A stretch of 64,000 nt of DNA, from the NCBI RefSeq assembly GCF_003033885.1, contig NZ_CP024081.1, positions 5,825,178 through 5,889,177 of the forward strand, in the 5' to 3' direction. The notes beneath the pieces were generated by a model. That model saw nothing but the letters and a program-made list of their open reading frames with translations, made no database searches and had not been told where the DNA came from. Within the stretch, counting starts at the first letter, position 1; every line of letters starts with the position of its first letter. A program made the translations under genes and the position numbers. Shown piece by piece: positions 1-9,064 of the stretch. Origin of the DNA: Pseudomonas rhizophila. GTDB taxonomy: Bacteria; Pseudomonadota; Gammaproteobacteria; Pseudomonadales; Pseudomonadaceae.

Positions 1-1879
1 GCTTTTCCATCAGCGGTTGCACGGACGTAGACGCCTGCTGGATAGCCGAGTTTAGTGAGAACTCCACGGCGTTATCAAAGTACCGCGCCTCAGGTACGGC
101 GAAAATTGTAGGCTCGGCCTTGCTCAGCAGATTCGACACCCGCTTGTTCACCGCCGCCAGCGCTGCTGCTTCCGGCAGTTGGCGGAAAGCCTGCACCGCT
201 TGGACGCGCTGGTCGAAGTCCAGGGCCGAACCGGGCTTGAGGGCACGCACCGACAGATAGGTGGCGACATCGACGCCTTCGTCTTCATAACGCGCACGCA
301 GGCGGTCGAAGATGAATTCCAGCACCGCATCGGACAGACCGGCAGACTTGACCTTGCTGCCGAACGCATTGACGGCGAACGCCACGGCGTCGTTCAGGTC
401 CAGGTCCAGTTGCTTGTCGATCAGGATCCGCAGCACACCCAGTGCCGCGCGACGCAGGGCGTACGGGTCTTTGCTGCCGGTAGGCAACATGCCGATGCCG
501 AAAATACCGACGAGGGTGTCGAGCTTGTCGGCGATGGCCACGGCCGCACCGGTCAGGGTGGTCGGCAGTTCAGCGCCGGCACCGCGGGGCATGTACTGCT
601 CGTTCAGCGCCAGGGCCACGTCTTGCGGCTCGCCGTCGTTGAGGGCGTAGTAGTAACCGGCAACGCCTTGCATCTCCGGGAACTCACCGACCATTTCGGT
701 GGACAGGTCGCACTTGGACAGGATGCCGGCACGGGCCGCGCGCTGGGCGTCGCCGCCAATGCGTGGAGCGATGAAAGCAGCCAGTTTCGAAACGCGCTCG
801 GCCTTGTCATAGACGCTGCCGAGTTTTTCCTGGAACACCACGTTCTGCAGTCGTTCGTTGAAGCTTTCCAGCGGTTGCTTCTTGTCCTGCTTGAAGAAGA
901 ACTCGGCGTCCGTCAGGCGCGGGCGAACGACTTTCTCGTTACCGGCGATGATCTGCTGCGGGTCCTTGCTTTCGATGTTGGCGACGGTGATGAAGCGCGG
1001 CAGCAACTTGCCTTCAGCGTCCAGCAGGCAGAAATACTTCTGGTTGTCCTGCATGGTGGTGATAAGCGCTTCCTGCGGCACTTCAAGGAAACGTTCCTCG
1101 AACGAGCACACCAGCGGCACTGGCCATTCCACCAGCGCGGTCACTTCGTCCAGCAGACTTGGCGGCACGATGGCGGTGCCTTCCTGCTGGGTGGCCAACT
1201 CTTCGGTGCGCTTGCTGATCAGTTCGCGACGCTCGTTGGCGTCAGCCAATACGTAGGCGGAACGCAGGTCGGCCAGGTAATTGGCCGGCGAGGTGATGCG
1301 CACGCTCTGCGGATGATGGAAGCGGTGACCGCGGGAATCGCGACCGGCCTTCTGGGCCAGGATCGTGCAGTCGATGACTTGGTCACCGAGCAGCATCACC
1401 AGCCATTGGGTCGGACGCACGAACTCTTCCTTGCGCGCGGCCCAGCGCATGCGCTTGGGAATCGGCAGGTCGTTCAGGGAATCTTCGACGATGGTCGGCA
1501 ACAGGCTGGCGGTCGGCTTGCCCTTGATGCTCTGGCTATAGCGCAGCTTCGGACCGCTCTGGTCGATTTCGCTCAGGTCCACGCCACACTTCTTGGCGAA
1601 ACCGAGGGCGGCTTGGGTTGGGTTGCCGTCGGCATCGAACGCGGCCTGGCGTGGCGGGCCGTCGAGGTTGATGCTGCGGTCCGGCTGCTGGGTCGCCAGG
1701 GCGGTGATCAGCACGGCCAAACGACGCGGCGCGGCGTAGACATGCTTGGCTTCGAAGTTCAGGCCAGCGGCTTGCAGGCCCTTCTCGATACCGGCCAGGA
1801 ACGCATCGGCCAGGGTGTTCAGGGCTTTGGGTGGCAGTTCTTCGGTGCCCAGTTCAACCAGAAAATCTTGAGCACTCAT
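1..1879 (-). CDS. glyS: Glycine--tRNA ligase beta subunit (3' end cut by window)
   Basis: Beta chain of the alpha2beta2 glycyl-tRNA synthetase, which with GlyQ charges tRNA-Gly in the cytoplasm. Reading down from the ATG at 1879 the product begins [18 protein letters not shown], the usual family N-terminus, and the frame stays open to base 1. About 626 residues are present of roughly 680-690 expected, so only the C-terminal end is missing. The ATG overlaps the glyQ stop as ATGA (1876-1879), which fits translational coupling with glyQ. The long plus-strand frame over the same stretch is a GC-driven shadow. Confidence 0.97.
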   Translation of the reverse strand, partial: MSAQDFLVELGTEELPPKALNTLADAFLAGIEKGLQAAGLNFEAKHVYAAPRRLAVLITALATQQPDRSINLDGPPRQAAFDADGNPTQAALGFAKKCGVDLSEIDQSGPKLRYSQSIKGKPTASLLPTIVEDSLNDLPIPKRMRWAARKEEFVRPTQWLVMLLGDQVIDCTILAQKAGRDSRGHRFHHPQSVRITSPANYLADLRSAYVLADANERRELISKRTEELATQQEGTAIVPPSLLDEVTALVEWPVPLVCSFEERFLEVPQEALITTMQDNQKYFCLLDAEGKLLPRFITVANIESKDPQQIIAGNEKVVRPRLTDAEFFFKQDKKQPLESFNERLQNVVFQEKLGSVYDKAERVSKLAAFIAPRIGGDAQRAARAGILSKCDLSTEMVGEFPEMQGVAGYYYALNDGEPQDVALALNEQYMPRGAGAELPTTLTGAAVAIADKLDTLVGIFGIGMLPTGSKDPYALRRAALGVLRILIDKQLDLDLNDAVAFAVNAFGSKVKSAGLSDAVLEFIFDRLRARYEDEGVDVATYLSVRALKPGSALDFDQRVQAVQAFRQLPEAAALAAVNKRVSNLLSKAEPTIFAVPEARYFDNAVEFSLNSAIQQASTSVQPLMEK

Positions 1880-2829
1880 TGTGCAGCCTCCAGCTTAGCC
1901 AACACTTCATCACGCAAATCCGGGGTCGCCATCGGGAAGCCCAGCTTGGCACGGGCCAGCAGGTAGGCTTGCGCAACGGAACGCGCCAGAGTGCGTACAC
2001 GCAGGATGTATTGCTGGCGCGCAGTCACGGAAATCGCCCGGCGTGCGTCCAGCAGGTTGAAGGTATGGGACGCCTTCAACACCATTTCGTAGCTCGGCAA
2101 CGGCAGCGGCTGGTACAGCTCGATCAGGCGCTTGGCTTCGCTTTCATAGAAATCGAACAGCTCGAACAGCTTGTCGACGTTGGCGTGTTCGAAGTTGTAG
2201 GTCGATTGCTCCACTTCGTTCTGGTGGAACACGTCGCCGTAGGTCACTTTGCCGAACGGGCCGTCGGCCCATACCAGGTCGTAGACCGAGTCCACGCCTT
2301 GCAGGTACATGGCCAGGCGTTCCAGGCCATAGGTGATTTCGCCGGTCACCGGGTAGCATTCGATGCCACCCGCTTGCTGGAAGTAAGTGAACTGGGTCAC
2401 TTCCATGCCGTTGAGCCAGACTTCCCAGCCCAGGCCCCAGGCGCCCAGGGTTGGCGATTCCCAGTTGTCTTCAACGAAACGAATGTCGTGCACCAGCGGG
2501 TCGAGGCCGACGTGCTTGAGCGAGCCCAAGTACAGCTCCTGGAAGTTTTCCGGGTTCGGTTTCAGGACCACCTGGAACTGGTAGTAGTGCTGCAGACGGT
2601 TCGGGTTTTCGCCGTAGCGGCCGTCAGTCGGGCGGCGGCTGGGCTGCACATAAGCGGCGTTCCAGGTTTCCGGGCCGATGGCACGCAGAAACGTGGCAGT
2701 GTGGAAAGTGCCGGCGCCTACTTCCATATCGTAGGGCTGAAGTACCACGCAACCTTGCTCGGCCCAGTATTGCTGGAGGGCGAGGATCAAGTCTTGGAAG
2801 GTACGCACGGCTGGCGTAGGCTGGCTCAC
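1876..2829 (-). CDS. glyQ: Glycine--tRNA ligase alpha subunit
   Basis: Catalytic alpha chain of the heterotetrameric glycyl-tRNA synthetase. The 317-residue product matches the usual family length and contains well-conserved stretches such as [20 protein letters not shown] and [20 protein letters not shown]. The open frame extends upstream, but the family N-terminus ([19 protein letters not shown]) places the start at the GTG at 2829-2827. It is first in a glyQ-glyS pair with a 4-nt ATGA overlap. tag is divergent, 81 bp away. Confidence 0.97.
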   Translation of the reverse strand: MSQPTPAVRTFQDLILALQQYWAEQGCVVLQPYDMEVGAGTFHTATFLRAIGPETWNAAYVQPSRRPTDGRYGENPNRLQHYYQFQVVLKPNPENFQELYLGSLKHVGLDPLVHDIRFVEDNWESPTLGAWGLGWEVWLNGMEVTQFTYFQQAGGIECYPVTGEITYGLERLAMYLQGVDSVYDLVWADGPFGKVTYGDVFHQNEVEQSTYNFEHANVDKLFELFDFYESEAKRLIELYQPLPLPSYEMVLKASHTFNLLDARRAISVTARQQYILRVRTLARSVAQAYLLARAKLGFPMATPDLRDEVLAKLEAAQ

Positions 2830-2910
2830 GAAATTCACCTGTTTCTTGGGCTGCGATTTAAAGAGCGGGAGTATACCCGATTCGTTCGTGCGCACGCCCC
2901 CTGGAGCCTT

Positions 2911-3468
2911 ATGCCACGCTGCTTTTGGTGTTCTGACGATCCTTTGTACATGGCTTATCACGATCAGGAGTGGGGCACGCCGCTGCGCGATGCGCAGGGT
3001 TTGTTCGAGTTGCTTTTGCTCGAAGGGTTCCAGGCCGGGCTGTCCTGGATCACCGTTTTGCGCAAACGCGAGCGCTACCGGCAGGTGCTGTTCGGCTTTG
3101 ACGTGCAGCGCGTGGCGCAGATGAGCGATGCAGAAATCGACGAGCTGATGCTCGACCCCGGCATCATCCGCAACCGCCTCAAGCTCAATGCGGCCCGGCG
3201 CAATGCCCAAGCCTGGCTGGCCCTGGAGGATCCGGTGGCGTTCCTCTGGTCGTTCGTGGACGGCAAGCCGGTCATCAACCACTTCAAGGACCGCTCCGAA
3301 GTGCCGGCCATCACGCCCCAGGCCGTGCAGATGAGCAAGGGCCTGGAAAAAGCCGGCTTCACCTTTGTCGGGCCGACCATTTGTTACGCCTTGATGCAGG
3401 CCTCGGGAATGGTCATGGACCACACCCAGGACTGCGACCGCTACGCGGAGCTGGCAAACGGCGGTTAG
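2911..3468 (+). CDS. tag: DNA-3-methyladenine glycosylase I
   Basis: Base-excision repair enzyme that removes 3-methyladenine from alkylated DNA. The 185-residue protein starts [20 protein letters not shown]. The zinc-site residues of the Tag family are visible: Cys4 and His17 near the N-terminus, and the His and Cys of [10 protein letters not shown] near the C-terminus. The catalytic-pocket stretch EGFQAGLSW is present. The start at 2911 gives the standard family N-terminus; an in-frame extension upstream is only the glyQ shadow. Divergent from glyQ and followed 42 bp later by the acyltransferase gene. Confidence 0.96.
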   Translation: MPRCFWCSDDPLYMAYHDQEWGTPLRDAQGLFELLLLEGFQAGLSWITVLRKRERYRQVLFGFDVQRVAQMSDAEIDELMLDPGIIRNRLKLNAARRNAQAWLALEDPVAFLWSFVDGKPVINHFKDRSEVPAITPQAVQMSKGLEKAGFTFVGPTICYALMQASGMVMDHTQDCDRYAELANGG

Positions 3469-3510
3469 AATAGCCGGCTCGCAACACGCCCATGAATTCA
3501 GGAGTGACCT

Positions 3511-4398
3511 GTGGATAAGTTGAAAGGCGCCTTGCTGGTCGGCGCTCTGCGGTTGTTTGCGATGCTGCCTTGGCGCGCGGTGCAGGCGTCGGGTTCGGCC
3601 ATCGGCTGGCTCATGTGGAAGCTGCCCAATCGTTCCCGCGACGTGGTGCGGATCAACCTCGCCAAGTGTTTCCCCGAGATGGACCCGGCCGAGCGCGAAC
3701 GCCTGGTGGGCCAAAGCCTCAAGGACATCGGCAAATCCCTGACCGAAAGCGCCTGCGCTTGGATCTGGCCGGCCCAGCGCTCCATCGACCTGGTGCGGGA
3801 AGTCGAAGGCCTGGACGTATTAAAAGAAGCGCTCGCTTCCGGCAAAGGCGTGGTGGGCATCACCAGCCACCTGGGCAACTGGGAAGTGCTCAACCACTTC
3901 TATTGCAGCCAGTGCAAACCGATCATTTTCTACCGTCCGCCCAAGCTTAAAGCGGTGGATGAATTGCTGCGCAAACAGCGCGTGCAACTGGGCAACAAAG
4001 TCGCGGCGTCGACTAAGGAAGGTATCCTCAGCGTCATCAAAGAGGTCCGAAAGGGCGGTCAAGTGGGCATTCCCGCCGACCCGGAACCGGCCGAGTCTGC
4101 CGGCATCTTCGTCCCCTTCTTTGCCACCCAGGCCCTGACCAGCAAGTTCGTACCGAACATGCTCGCCGGTGGCAAGGCCGTCGGCGTATTCCTCCACGCC
4201 CTGCGCCTGCCGGACGGCTCCGGCTACAAAGTCATCCTCGAAGCCGCCCCAGACGCCATGTACAGCACCGACACCGAAACCGCCTGCGCCGCCATGAGCC
4301 AGGTTGTGGAGCGTTATGTACGCGCCTACCCGAGCCAGTACATGTGGAGCATGAAACGCTTCAAAAAACGCCCGCCAGGTGAGGCGCGGTGGTACTGA
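3511..4398 (+). CDS. htrB: Lipid A acyloxyacyl transferase (HtrB/LpxL family)
   Basis: Inner-membrane lysophospholipid-acyltransferase-superfamily enzyme that adds a secondary acyl chain, probably laurate, to lipid A. The 295-residue product has the HX4E catalytic motif (HLGNWE) and a hydrophobic N-terminal segment ([14 protein letters not shown]). The start is a GTG at 3511 preceded by AGGAG about 7 nt upstream. The position beside tag-glyQ-glyS matches P. aeruginosa PA0011, one of two HtrB paralogues there. Which lipid A position it acylates cannot be read from sequence. Confidence 0.88.
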   Translation: MDKLKGALLVGALRLFAMLPWRAVQASGSAIGWLMWKLPNRSRDVVRINLAKCFPEMDPAERERLVGQSLKDIGKSLTESACAWIWPAQRSIDLVREVEGLDVLKEALASGKGVVGITSHLGNWEVLNHFYCSQCKPIIFYRPPKLKAVDELLRKQRVQLGNKVAASTKEGILSVIKEVRKGGQVGIPADPEPAESAGIFVPFFATQALTSKFVPNMLAGGKAVGVFLHALRLPDGSGYKVILEAAPDAMYSTDTETACAAMSQVVERYVRAYPSQYMWSMKRFKKRPPGEARWY

Positions 4399-4470
4399 AG
4401 GCCTGTTGCTGCATATGAGTGACACAGGGATTTGTGGTGAATGCAGGATATGCGAACACCCAAGAACCCA

Positions 4471-4564
4471 TGTGGGAGTCGAGCTTGCTCGCGATGACGG
4501 CGGCCCATTCAACATCAGTGCAAGCTGACCCACCGCTATCGCGAGCAAGCTCAGCTCCCACGGG
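4471..4564. repeat. REP pair (inverted GGGAG-CGAGCTTGCTCGCGAT type)
   Basis: Two palindromic units in opposite orientation: TGTGGGAGTCGAGCTTGCTC from 4471, and GCGAGCAAGCTCAGCTCCCA ending near 4560. About 45 bp lie between them. The same arrangement recurs at least four more times in this window. It lies in the 406-bp non-coding gap 4399-4804. Confidence 0.85.
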
Positions 4565-4655
4565 GATTTGTGATGGATGCGATATCTGTGAACAACCCGG
4601 AAAAACTGTGGGAGCGAGCCTGACAGACAACACATATCCAACCGAACGGCTCACC

Positions 4656-4701
4656 CTGTGGCGAGGGAGCTAGCTCCCGCTGGGCTGCGCAGCAGCCCCA
4701 A
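4656..4701. repeat. REP element (GTGGCGAGGGAGC type), single unit
   Basis: CTGTGGCGAGGGAGCTAGCT at 4656-4675 is followed by CCCGCTGGGCTGCGCAGCAGC, containing two short hairpins. It belongs to the second REP family of this window and sits about 100 bp upstream of the glyoxalase-like gene. A half unit of the first family (CTGTGGGAGCGAGCCTG) lies just before it, near 4607-4623. Confidence 0.75.
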
Positions 4702-4804
4702 CCAAGCTGACACATTCTTTCAGGCACAGAGGTCTATTTTTCCAAGCACAGTGCGGGCTGAATGTCCTAATCTCGCCTAGCCCCAATCAGCCAAGGACGC
4801 GTCA

Positions 4805-5158
4805 ATGGGCATTCGAGGTAATGACCGCCAGATCGACAACATCGAGCTCAATGTCAGCGACATCGCCCGAAGCAAAGCCTTCTATGCGAGCGCATTCGGC
4901 TGGAGTTTCGTCGACTACGGCCCGACCTACACCGAATTCAGCGACGGTCGTCTGACCGGTGGCTTCACGACCGGTGAACCTGTGCGCCCAGGCGGCCCGT
5001 TAATCATCCTGTACGCGGATGACCTTGAAGGCACCCAACTCAGACTCAAGGCCGCTGGGGCGATCATCAGCCGTGAAGTGTTCGATTTCCCCGGTGGCCG
5101 ACGTTTTCACTTTATCGATCCGGATGGCTATGAGCTGGCGGTGTGGTCGGCTTCCTGA
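4805..5158 (+). CDS. VOC-family glyoxalase/bleomycin-resistance-like protein
   Basis: Small cytoplasmic protein of 117 residues with one vicinal-oxygen-chelate fold. It has the N-terminal IDNIELNVSDIARSKAFYAS strand-helix, a central GGFTTGEPV segment and the C-terminal GRRFHFIDPDGYELAVWS strand typical of glyoxalase-like proteins. Enzymes of this fold act on diverse substrates, and the substrate cannot be assigned. It stands alone between REP elements and the SDR gene. ATG at 4805. Confidence 0.85.
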   Translation: MGIRGNDRQIDNIELNVSDIARSKAFYASAFGWSFVDYGPTYTEFSDGRLTGGFTTGEPVRPGGPLIILYADDLEGTQLRLKAAGAIISREVFDFPGGRRFHFIDPDGYELAVWSAS

Positions 5159-5322
5159 TGGCTGATTGATCACGAGGAGGCGCAAAGCCTCAATCGTGTC
5201 CATGATTAAGGACCTGCGATATCGGTGACGTTGGAATGGCAAAGCCATCTCTAAATCCGTCGGATTACCGTCCGTTCAGAAATATCGCACTTCCTCTGGT
5301 TCATTAATCAAGGAGTCCCCTC

Positions 5323-6111
5323 ATGAAAATCGACTTCACCGGACGCCACGTCTTAGTCACCGGCTCCTCCAGCGGCATTGGTTTCGCCACAGTCAAAGGC
5401 TTCCTCGAGTCCGGCGCCCACGTGGTCATCAATGGTCGCAGCGAGAGCAGCGTGGAGGACGCGTTGCAGCGGTTGGGCGACCTTGCTTCAAATGCCGCTG
5501 GCTTTGTGGGTGACCTTAGTCATGAGGCTGGCTGCCAGGCACTGATCGCCAAGCACCCAAGCTTCGATATCGTCATCAACAACCTGGGCATTTTCAAACA
5601 GGAAGACTTTTTCGAAACGCCGGACAGCGAATGGCAGCGCTTTTTCGAAACCAACGTGATGTCGGGCGTGCGGGTTTCCAGGGCCTACGCGCCGGGCATG
5701 GTCGAGCGCGGTTGGGGGCGGATTGTGTTTGTCTCGTCGGAATCGGGTCTGAACATCCCCGCCGACATGATCCACTACGGCTTTACCAAAACCGCCCAAC
5801 TGTCCATTGCTCGCGGCCTGGCCAAGCGCCTCGCCGGCACCGGCGTTACGGTGAATTCGGTACTGCCTGGGCCGACGCTTTCCGAAGGAGTTGCCCAGAT
5901 GCTCCAGGCAGACGTCGAGCGCAGCGGGGAAAGCCTGGAAAAAGTCGCGGCGGATTTCGTCAACCAGCACCGTAGCACCTCGATCATCCAGCGTGCGGCG
6001 CGCGTCGAGGAAGTCGCCAACATGATCATCTATGCCAGCTCGGAACAGGCCTCGGCCACCACCGGTGCGGCGTTGCGTGTGGATGGTGGGGTGGTGGATA
6101 GCATCGTTTAG
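5323..6111 (+). CDS. Short-chain dehydrogenase/reductase (SDR)
   Basis: NAD(P)-dependent oxidoreductase of 262 residues with the classical SDR fold. Visible features are the glycine-rich cofactor motif TGSSSGIG, an NNLG motif in place of the usual NNAG, the catalytic Ser region VSSESG and the Tyr-Lys pair in HYGFTKTAQ. The C-terminus ends with a GAALRVDGG segment typical of classical SDRs. A good Shine-Dalgarno (AAGGAG) precedes the ATG at 5323. Substrate unknown. The shared terminator at 6130-6171 closes this unit. Confidence 0.9.
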   Translation: MKIDFTGRHVLVTGSSSGIGFATVKGFLESGAHVVINGRSESSVEDALQRLGDLASNAAGFVGDLSHEAGCQALIAKHPSFDIVINNLGIFKQEDFFETPDSEWQRFFETNVMSGVRVSRAYAPGMVERGWGRIVFVSSESGLNIPADMIHYGFTKTAQLSIARGLAKRLAGTGVTVNSVLPGPTLSEGVAQMLQADVERSGESLEKVAADFVNQHRSTSIIQRAARVEEVANMIIYASSEQASATTGAALRVDGGVVDSIV

Positions 6112-6129
6112 GGCCCTATGACACGTTGC

Positions 6130-6171
6130 AAAAAAACGCCGCTTCCTCATGAGAGATAAGCGGCGTTTTTT
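6130..6171. terminator. Bidirectional Rho-independent terminator
   Basis: Stem AAAAAACGCCGCTT (6131-6144) pairs with AAGCGGCGTTTTTT (6158-6171), leaving a 13-nt loop. T-runs on both strands let it serve the SDR gene on the plus strand and the ohr/repeat-protein unit on the minus strand. Confidence 0.9.
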
Positions 6172-6227
6172 CTTTTGGAAGCAACATGGGTTGATTTGAC
6201 CCGTTTTCGGAGCGTTGAAGGGTTTGT

Positions 6228-6869
6228 TCAGCCTACCCGGTTTTCGATCAAGCGATCCGAGCCGCCTTCGGCTAAACGTTTTTCGATCAGTCGATCCGAA
6301 CCACCTTCAGCGACACGTTTTTCGATCAGCCGATCTGAACCACCTTCAGCGACACGTTTATCGATCAGCCGATCCGAACCGCCTTCGGCTACACGTTTTT
6401 CGATCAGCCGATCCGAACCACCTTCGGCGACACGTTTATCGATCAGCCGATCCGAACCACCTTCAGCGACACGTTTATCGATCAGCCGATCCGAACCGCC
6501 TTCAGCGACACGTTTTTCGATCAGCCGATCCGAACCACCTTCGGCGACACGTTTATCGATCAGCCGATCCGAACCACCTTCAGCGACACGTTTATCGATC
6601 AGCCGGTCCGAGCCGCCTTCGGCGACACGTTTATCGATCAGCCGGTCCGAGCCGCCTTCGGCGACACGTTTATCGATCAGTCGATCCGAACCGCCTTCGG
6701 CGACACGTTTATCGATCAGCCGATCCGAACCACCTTCAGCGACACGTTTTTCGATCAGCCGGTCCGAGCCGCCCTCAGCGACCGTAGGTTGAACAAAAGA
6801 AGTTGCGAATGCATTGCCGAGCGCCAGTGCGAGAAGCGAGCCAACAAGCGTTTTGTTGAAAGTGTTCAT
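6228..6869 (-). CDS. Secreted protein of fourteen 13-residue AEGGSDRLI[D/E]KR repeats
   Basis: A 213-residue protein of unknown function. Residues 1-23 form a signal peptide (MNTFNKTLVGSLLALALGNA then FA) predicting export. After a short spacer the whole mature protein is fourteen tandem copies of VAEGGSDRLI[D/E]KR, then two residues. The Asp/Glu at repeat position 11 varies (E D D D D D E D D E D E E E) and the last copy is degenerate (LAEGGSDRLIENR). A Shine-Dalgarno (AAGGA) sits 9 nt before the ATG. It begins 33 nt downstream of ohr on the same strand with no terminator between, so co-transcription is likely. I have a vague memory of similar AEGGSDR-motif secreted proteins in pseudomonads but cannot assign a role. 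Confidence 0.8.
   Translation of the reverse strand: MNTFNKTLVGSLLALALGNAFATSFVQPTVAEGGSDRLIEKRVAEGGSDRLIDKRVAEGGSDRLIDKRVAEGGSDRLIDKRVAEGGSDRLIDKRVAEGGSDRLIDKRVAEGGSDRLIEKRVAEGGSDRLIDKRVAEGGSDRLIDKRVAEGGSDRLIEKRVAEGGSDRLIDKRVAEGGSDRLIEKRVAEGGSDRLIEKRLAEGGSDRLIENRVG
6237..6782. repeat. 39-bp tandem repeat array, 14 copies
   Basis: Fourteen head-to-tail 39-bp units without spacers lie inside the repeat-protein gene. Each carries CGATCAGCCGATCCGAACC or a close variant. The unit length is a multiple of three and free of stops in several frames, so long shadow frames appear on the plus strand (about 6175-6792). Differences between units are mostly synonymous third-position changes plus the GAT/GAA switch, consistent with expansion and contraction by recombination. 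Confidence 0.95.
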
Positions 6870-6902
6870 GTCCTGATCCTTTTTATTCGTAGATGAAGTG
6901 AG

Positions 6903-7322
6903 TTAGACGGTGACGTGCAAACGGACGTCGACGTTGCCGCGTGTCGCGTTGGAGTACGGGCAGACCTGGTGAGCCGCGTCGACCAGCGCTTGAGCATCGG
7001 CTTGATCCAGACCCGGCAGATTGATGTGCAGGTCAATGTCCAGACCGAAACCGCCAGGGATCTGGCCGATGCCGACGTGTGCCGTGATTGAGGCGTCAGC
7101 AGGGATGCTGCGTTTGCTTTGGCTGGCGACAAACTTCAATGCGCCGATGAAGCAGGCCGAGTAACCGGCGGCGAACAACTGCTCAGGGTTGGTGGCTTCA
7201 CCACCGGCGCCGCCCAGGGCTTTTGGTGTGGCCAGTTTCACGTCGAGAATCTTGTCGCTGGAAACAGCACGGCCATCACGGCCACCAGTGGAGGTTGCGA
7301 CTGCGGTATAGAGAACGTTCAT
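6903..7322 (-). CDS. ohr: Organic hydroperoxide resistance protein (Ohr)
   Basis: Thiol peroxidase of the Ohr/OsmC family that reduces organic hydroperoxides. The 139-residue protein has both catalytic cysteines in conserved settings, AAGYSACFIGAL and HQVCPYSNATRGNVDV, and the substrate-pocket Arg lies in the N-terminal GGRDGRAVSSD region. It is followed by the repeat-protein gene 33 nt downstream. The usual neighbour, the MarR-type repressor OhrR, is absent, but the upstream region carries repeated TTTGCGC motifs (see 7361-7426). Confidence 0.96.
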   Translation of the reverse strand: MNVLYTAVATSTGGRDGRAVSSDKILDVKLATPKALGGAGGEATNPEQLFAAGYSACFIGALKFVASQSKRSIPADASITAHVGIGQIPGGFGLDIDLHINLPGLDQADAQALVDAAHQVCPYSNATRGNVDVRLHVTV

Positions 7323-7360
7323 GGTGTTTCCTCGCTTGCTGATTGGTTTGACCGATTTTG

Positions 7361-7426
7361 TTTGCGCTAAATGTTTGTGCGCTAACCAGTTGAGATAAAA
7401 TTAACGGACAAATAGTTTGCGCGCAA
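7361..7426. promoter_or_regulatory. Candidate operator region upstream of ohr
   Basis: TTTGCGCTAA (7361-7370) and TTTGTGCGCTAA (7373-7384) are near-direct repeats, and TTGCGCGCAA (7417-7426) is a perfect 10-bp palindrome in AT-rich surroundings. They lie 40-105 bp upstream of the ohr ATG. OhrR-type repressors bind inverted repeats near ohr promoters, so these are reasonable candidates, but no OhrR gene is in view and the match to a known operator is not established. Confidence 0.35.
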
Positions 7427-7629
7427 TATAAATTTTTGAAAATTTGCCGAATTTGAATTAACCAGTTGATCCGAAAGGAAATTTATTTTTAAGCGCCGCC
7501 GTGTCGACAGAGCGTGTGGGCCGCGAAGTGATTCAAGGGGAAGGAGGTGCTAGGGGGTATCAGCAGGGCCAGCGCAATTGCAGACCTTCGGAGAAAGGGC
7601 GTTCAAAGTAGAATGATGGGCTTCTCGAT

Positions 7630-7678
7630 CATTCCCACGCTCCTGCGTGGGAATGCCGCCAGGGACGCTCCGCGTTCC
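7630..7678. repeat. Palindromic repeat, CATTCCCACGC/GCGTGGGAATG type
   Basis: A perfect 11-bp stem, CATTCCCACGC (7630-7640) with GCGTGGGAATG (7645-7655), has a TCCT loop and is followed by a weaker GGACGC/GCGTTCC hairpin. The double-hairpin layout resembles a widespread Pseudomonas intergenic repeat. There is no T-run, so it is not a canonical terminator. The rest of 7427-7629 shows nothing recognisable. Confidence 0.6.
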
Positions 7679-7744
7679 GCTTTTGGAAGGTGATGCAGAG
7701 CGTGGACACGATCAAATTCCAACTGATGATGTAAGCCAATCCGA

Positions 7745-8893
7745 CTAAGCAACAGCCACTCGATTACGCCCCAAGGCCTTTGCTCGATACAGAGCTTTGT
7801 CCGCATCGTTCATCAGGCTGTGAAGGTCCTTATTACAAGCCTCCGTCGACGCGACGCCGAGGCTGGCTGATATGCAGTGAACAGGCTCGATCATCAAACC
7901 CGCAATCGTATCGATGAGCTGTTCTGCAATTTGGGTAGCGACTTCGATGGAAGTGTCCGGAAGCAGGATGGCGAACTCTTCCCCGCCTAGCCGACCATGA
8001 ATATCCGTTCCCCGAAACGACGAACTGATGACCGCCCCCATCTGGCGCAGAACCTGATCCCCCACCTGATGGCCGTAGGTGTCGTTGATGTGCTTGAAGT
8101 GATCCATGTCCAGCATGACGGCGCACAACCCTACCCGCTTGGCCTTGCATTCGTCGTAGAGCTGTTGGGCATGCTCGAAAAAAGCCCGACGGCTCTTCAG
8201 GCCGGTCAATTCATCGGTTTGGGCTGCGCGAGTTGAAATGCTGTTGGCCTGTTCCATTTCGCGGGTGAGTCGAAAAGCGGTTTCCAGTGCCTGGGACATT
8301 TTGTGTGTAGCGCGGGCGGCAAATGCTGCGAACACCAAAATCGAGAGTGCGATGCCCACTTGAATCGGCGACGGTTGAAACAGCAGCCAGGCGGTGCACG
8401 GCAACAGCACCAGGCCAATGGAGACGAGGGTCATATCACGGTAGGCGGAGTAGCAGGACACCGCGCTGACGGACATGCCGACAGTAAAAAGCATGACCAA
8501 TGCCTGGGACAACAGATCGTCCGCCGGCATGACCGCTAATGCGCCTCCTCCCCAGATGCTGGCGGACAATACCAGTGTGATCCAGTATTTGCGCTCCCAG
8601 CGTTGGGGGGTGCGCTCGCTTTCGTCGCTGCGAACATAGGCAACGAACAACGAAATGCGCAACAGCGTCGAGCCAGTCAAGATGGCCAACCACCAAAAGA
8701 TGACGCTGTGTTCAAAGCGATCCCAGCACAGCCAACACAGCATGATGGCAGCGAGGTAGCTCCCGAACACCGCAGAAACCGATTGGCGAAACAGTTGCTG
8801 CAGTCGGTCAGTTCGCACCTGCTCGGCTATGAAGAAAGCCTGGTCATTCCGAGATCCTGGGCAATCCATGTGATCCACCTGATCGTGACGCAA
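7745..8893 (-). CDS. Membrane-anchored diguanylate cyclase (GGDEF)
   Basis: Predicted to make cyclic di-GMP from two GTP at the inner membrane. The 382-residue protein has about five or six hydrophobic segments in residues 40-205 (for example YLAAIMLCWLCW and IGLVLLPCTAWLLF) forming an N-terminal sensory region, then a short linker and a C-terminal GGDEF domain from about residue 220. The active-site motif is GGEEF at residues 303-307. The inhibitory I-site RGTD lies exactly five residues upstream, so an active, product-inhibited enzyme is expected. A second possible ATG lies eight codons in (8869). Confidence 0.88.
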   Translation of the reverse strand: MRHDQVDHMDCPGSRNDQAFFIAEQVRTDRLQQLFRQSVSAVFGSYLAAIMLCWLCWDRFEHSVIFWWLAILTGSTLLRISLFVAYVRSDESERTPQRWERKYWITLVLSASIWGGGALAVMPADDLLSQALVMLFTVGMSVSAVSCYSAYRDMTLVSIGLVLLPCTAWLLFQPSPIQVGIALSILVFAAFAARATHKMSQALETAFRLTREMEQANSISTRAAQTDELTGLKSRRAFFEHAQQLYDECKAKRVGLCAVMLDMDHFKHINDTYGHQVGDQVLRQMGAVISSSFRGTDIHGRLGGEEFAILLPDTSIEVATQIAEQLIDTIAGLMIEPVHCISASLGVASTEACNKDLHSLMNDADKALYRAKALGRNRVAVA

Positions 8894-8980
8894 CTGAAAG
8901 AGAGCGATTGTGGCACCCTGCCAGTAAGGCGAACAACTGAATTACACCCACAGTCCCGATATCCCGATTAAACCGAACCC

Positions 8981-9027
8981 CGTGGCGAGGGAGCTTGTTC
9001 CCGCTGGGCGGCGAAGCAGCGCCAACC
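8981..9027. repeat. REP element (GTGGCGAGGGAGC type), single unit
   Basis: CGTGGCGAGGGAGCTTGTTC at 8981-9000, then a GCTGGGCGGCGAAGCAGCGC hairpin. It lies in the 171-bp gap between the diguanylate cyclase gene start and the TetR gene stop. Confidence 0.7.
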
Positions 9028-9064
9028 ATTCCTACAGACAAATCGCATCGTCTGCTTTACCGGA

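Noticed and set aside
179..1966. 595-codon plus-strand open frame across glyS
   Set aside because: It is the antisense shadow of glyS, whose product is recognisable on the minus strand; no ribosome site or domain supports the plus frame.
6237..6782. Possible CRISPR array from regular repeats
   Set aside because: Units are head-to-tail with no spacers and lie inside a coding frame.
6175..6792. Two long plus-strand frames of SISRSEPPSATR-type repeats
   Set aside because: They arise because a 39-bp repeat without stops keeps several frames open; the minus-strand frame alone has a signal peptide and ribosome site.
7630..7655. Perfect palindrome taken as a terminator
   Set aside because: No T-run on either side and the same type of hairpin is a dispersed repeat in pseudomonads.
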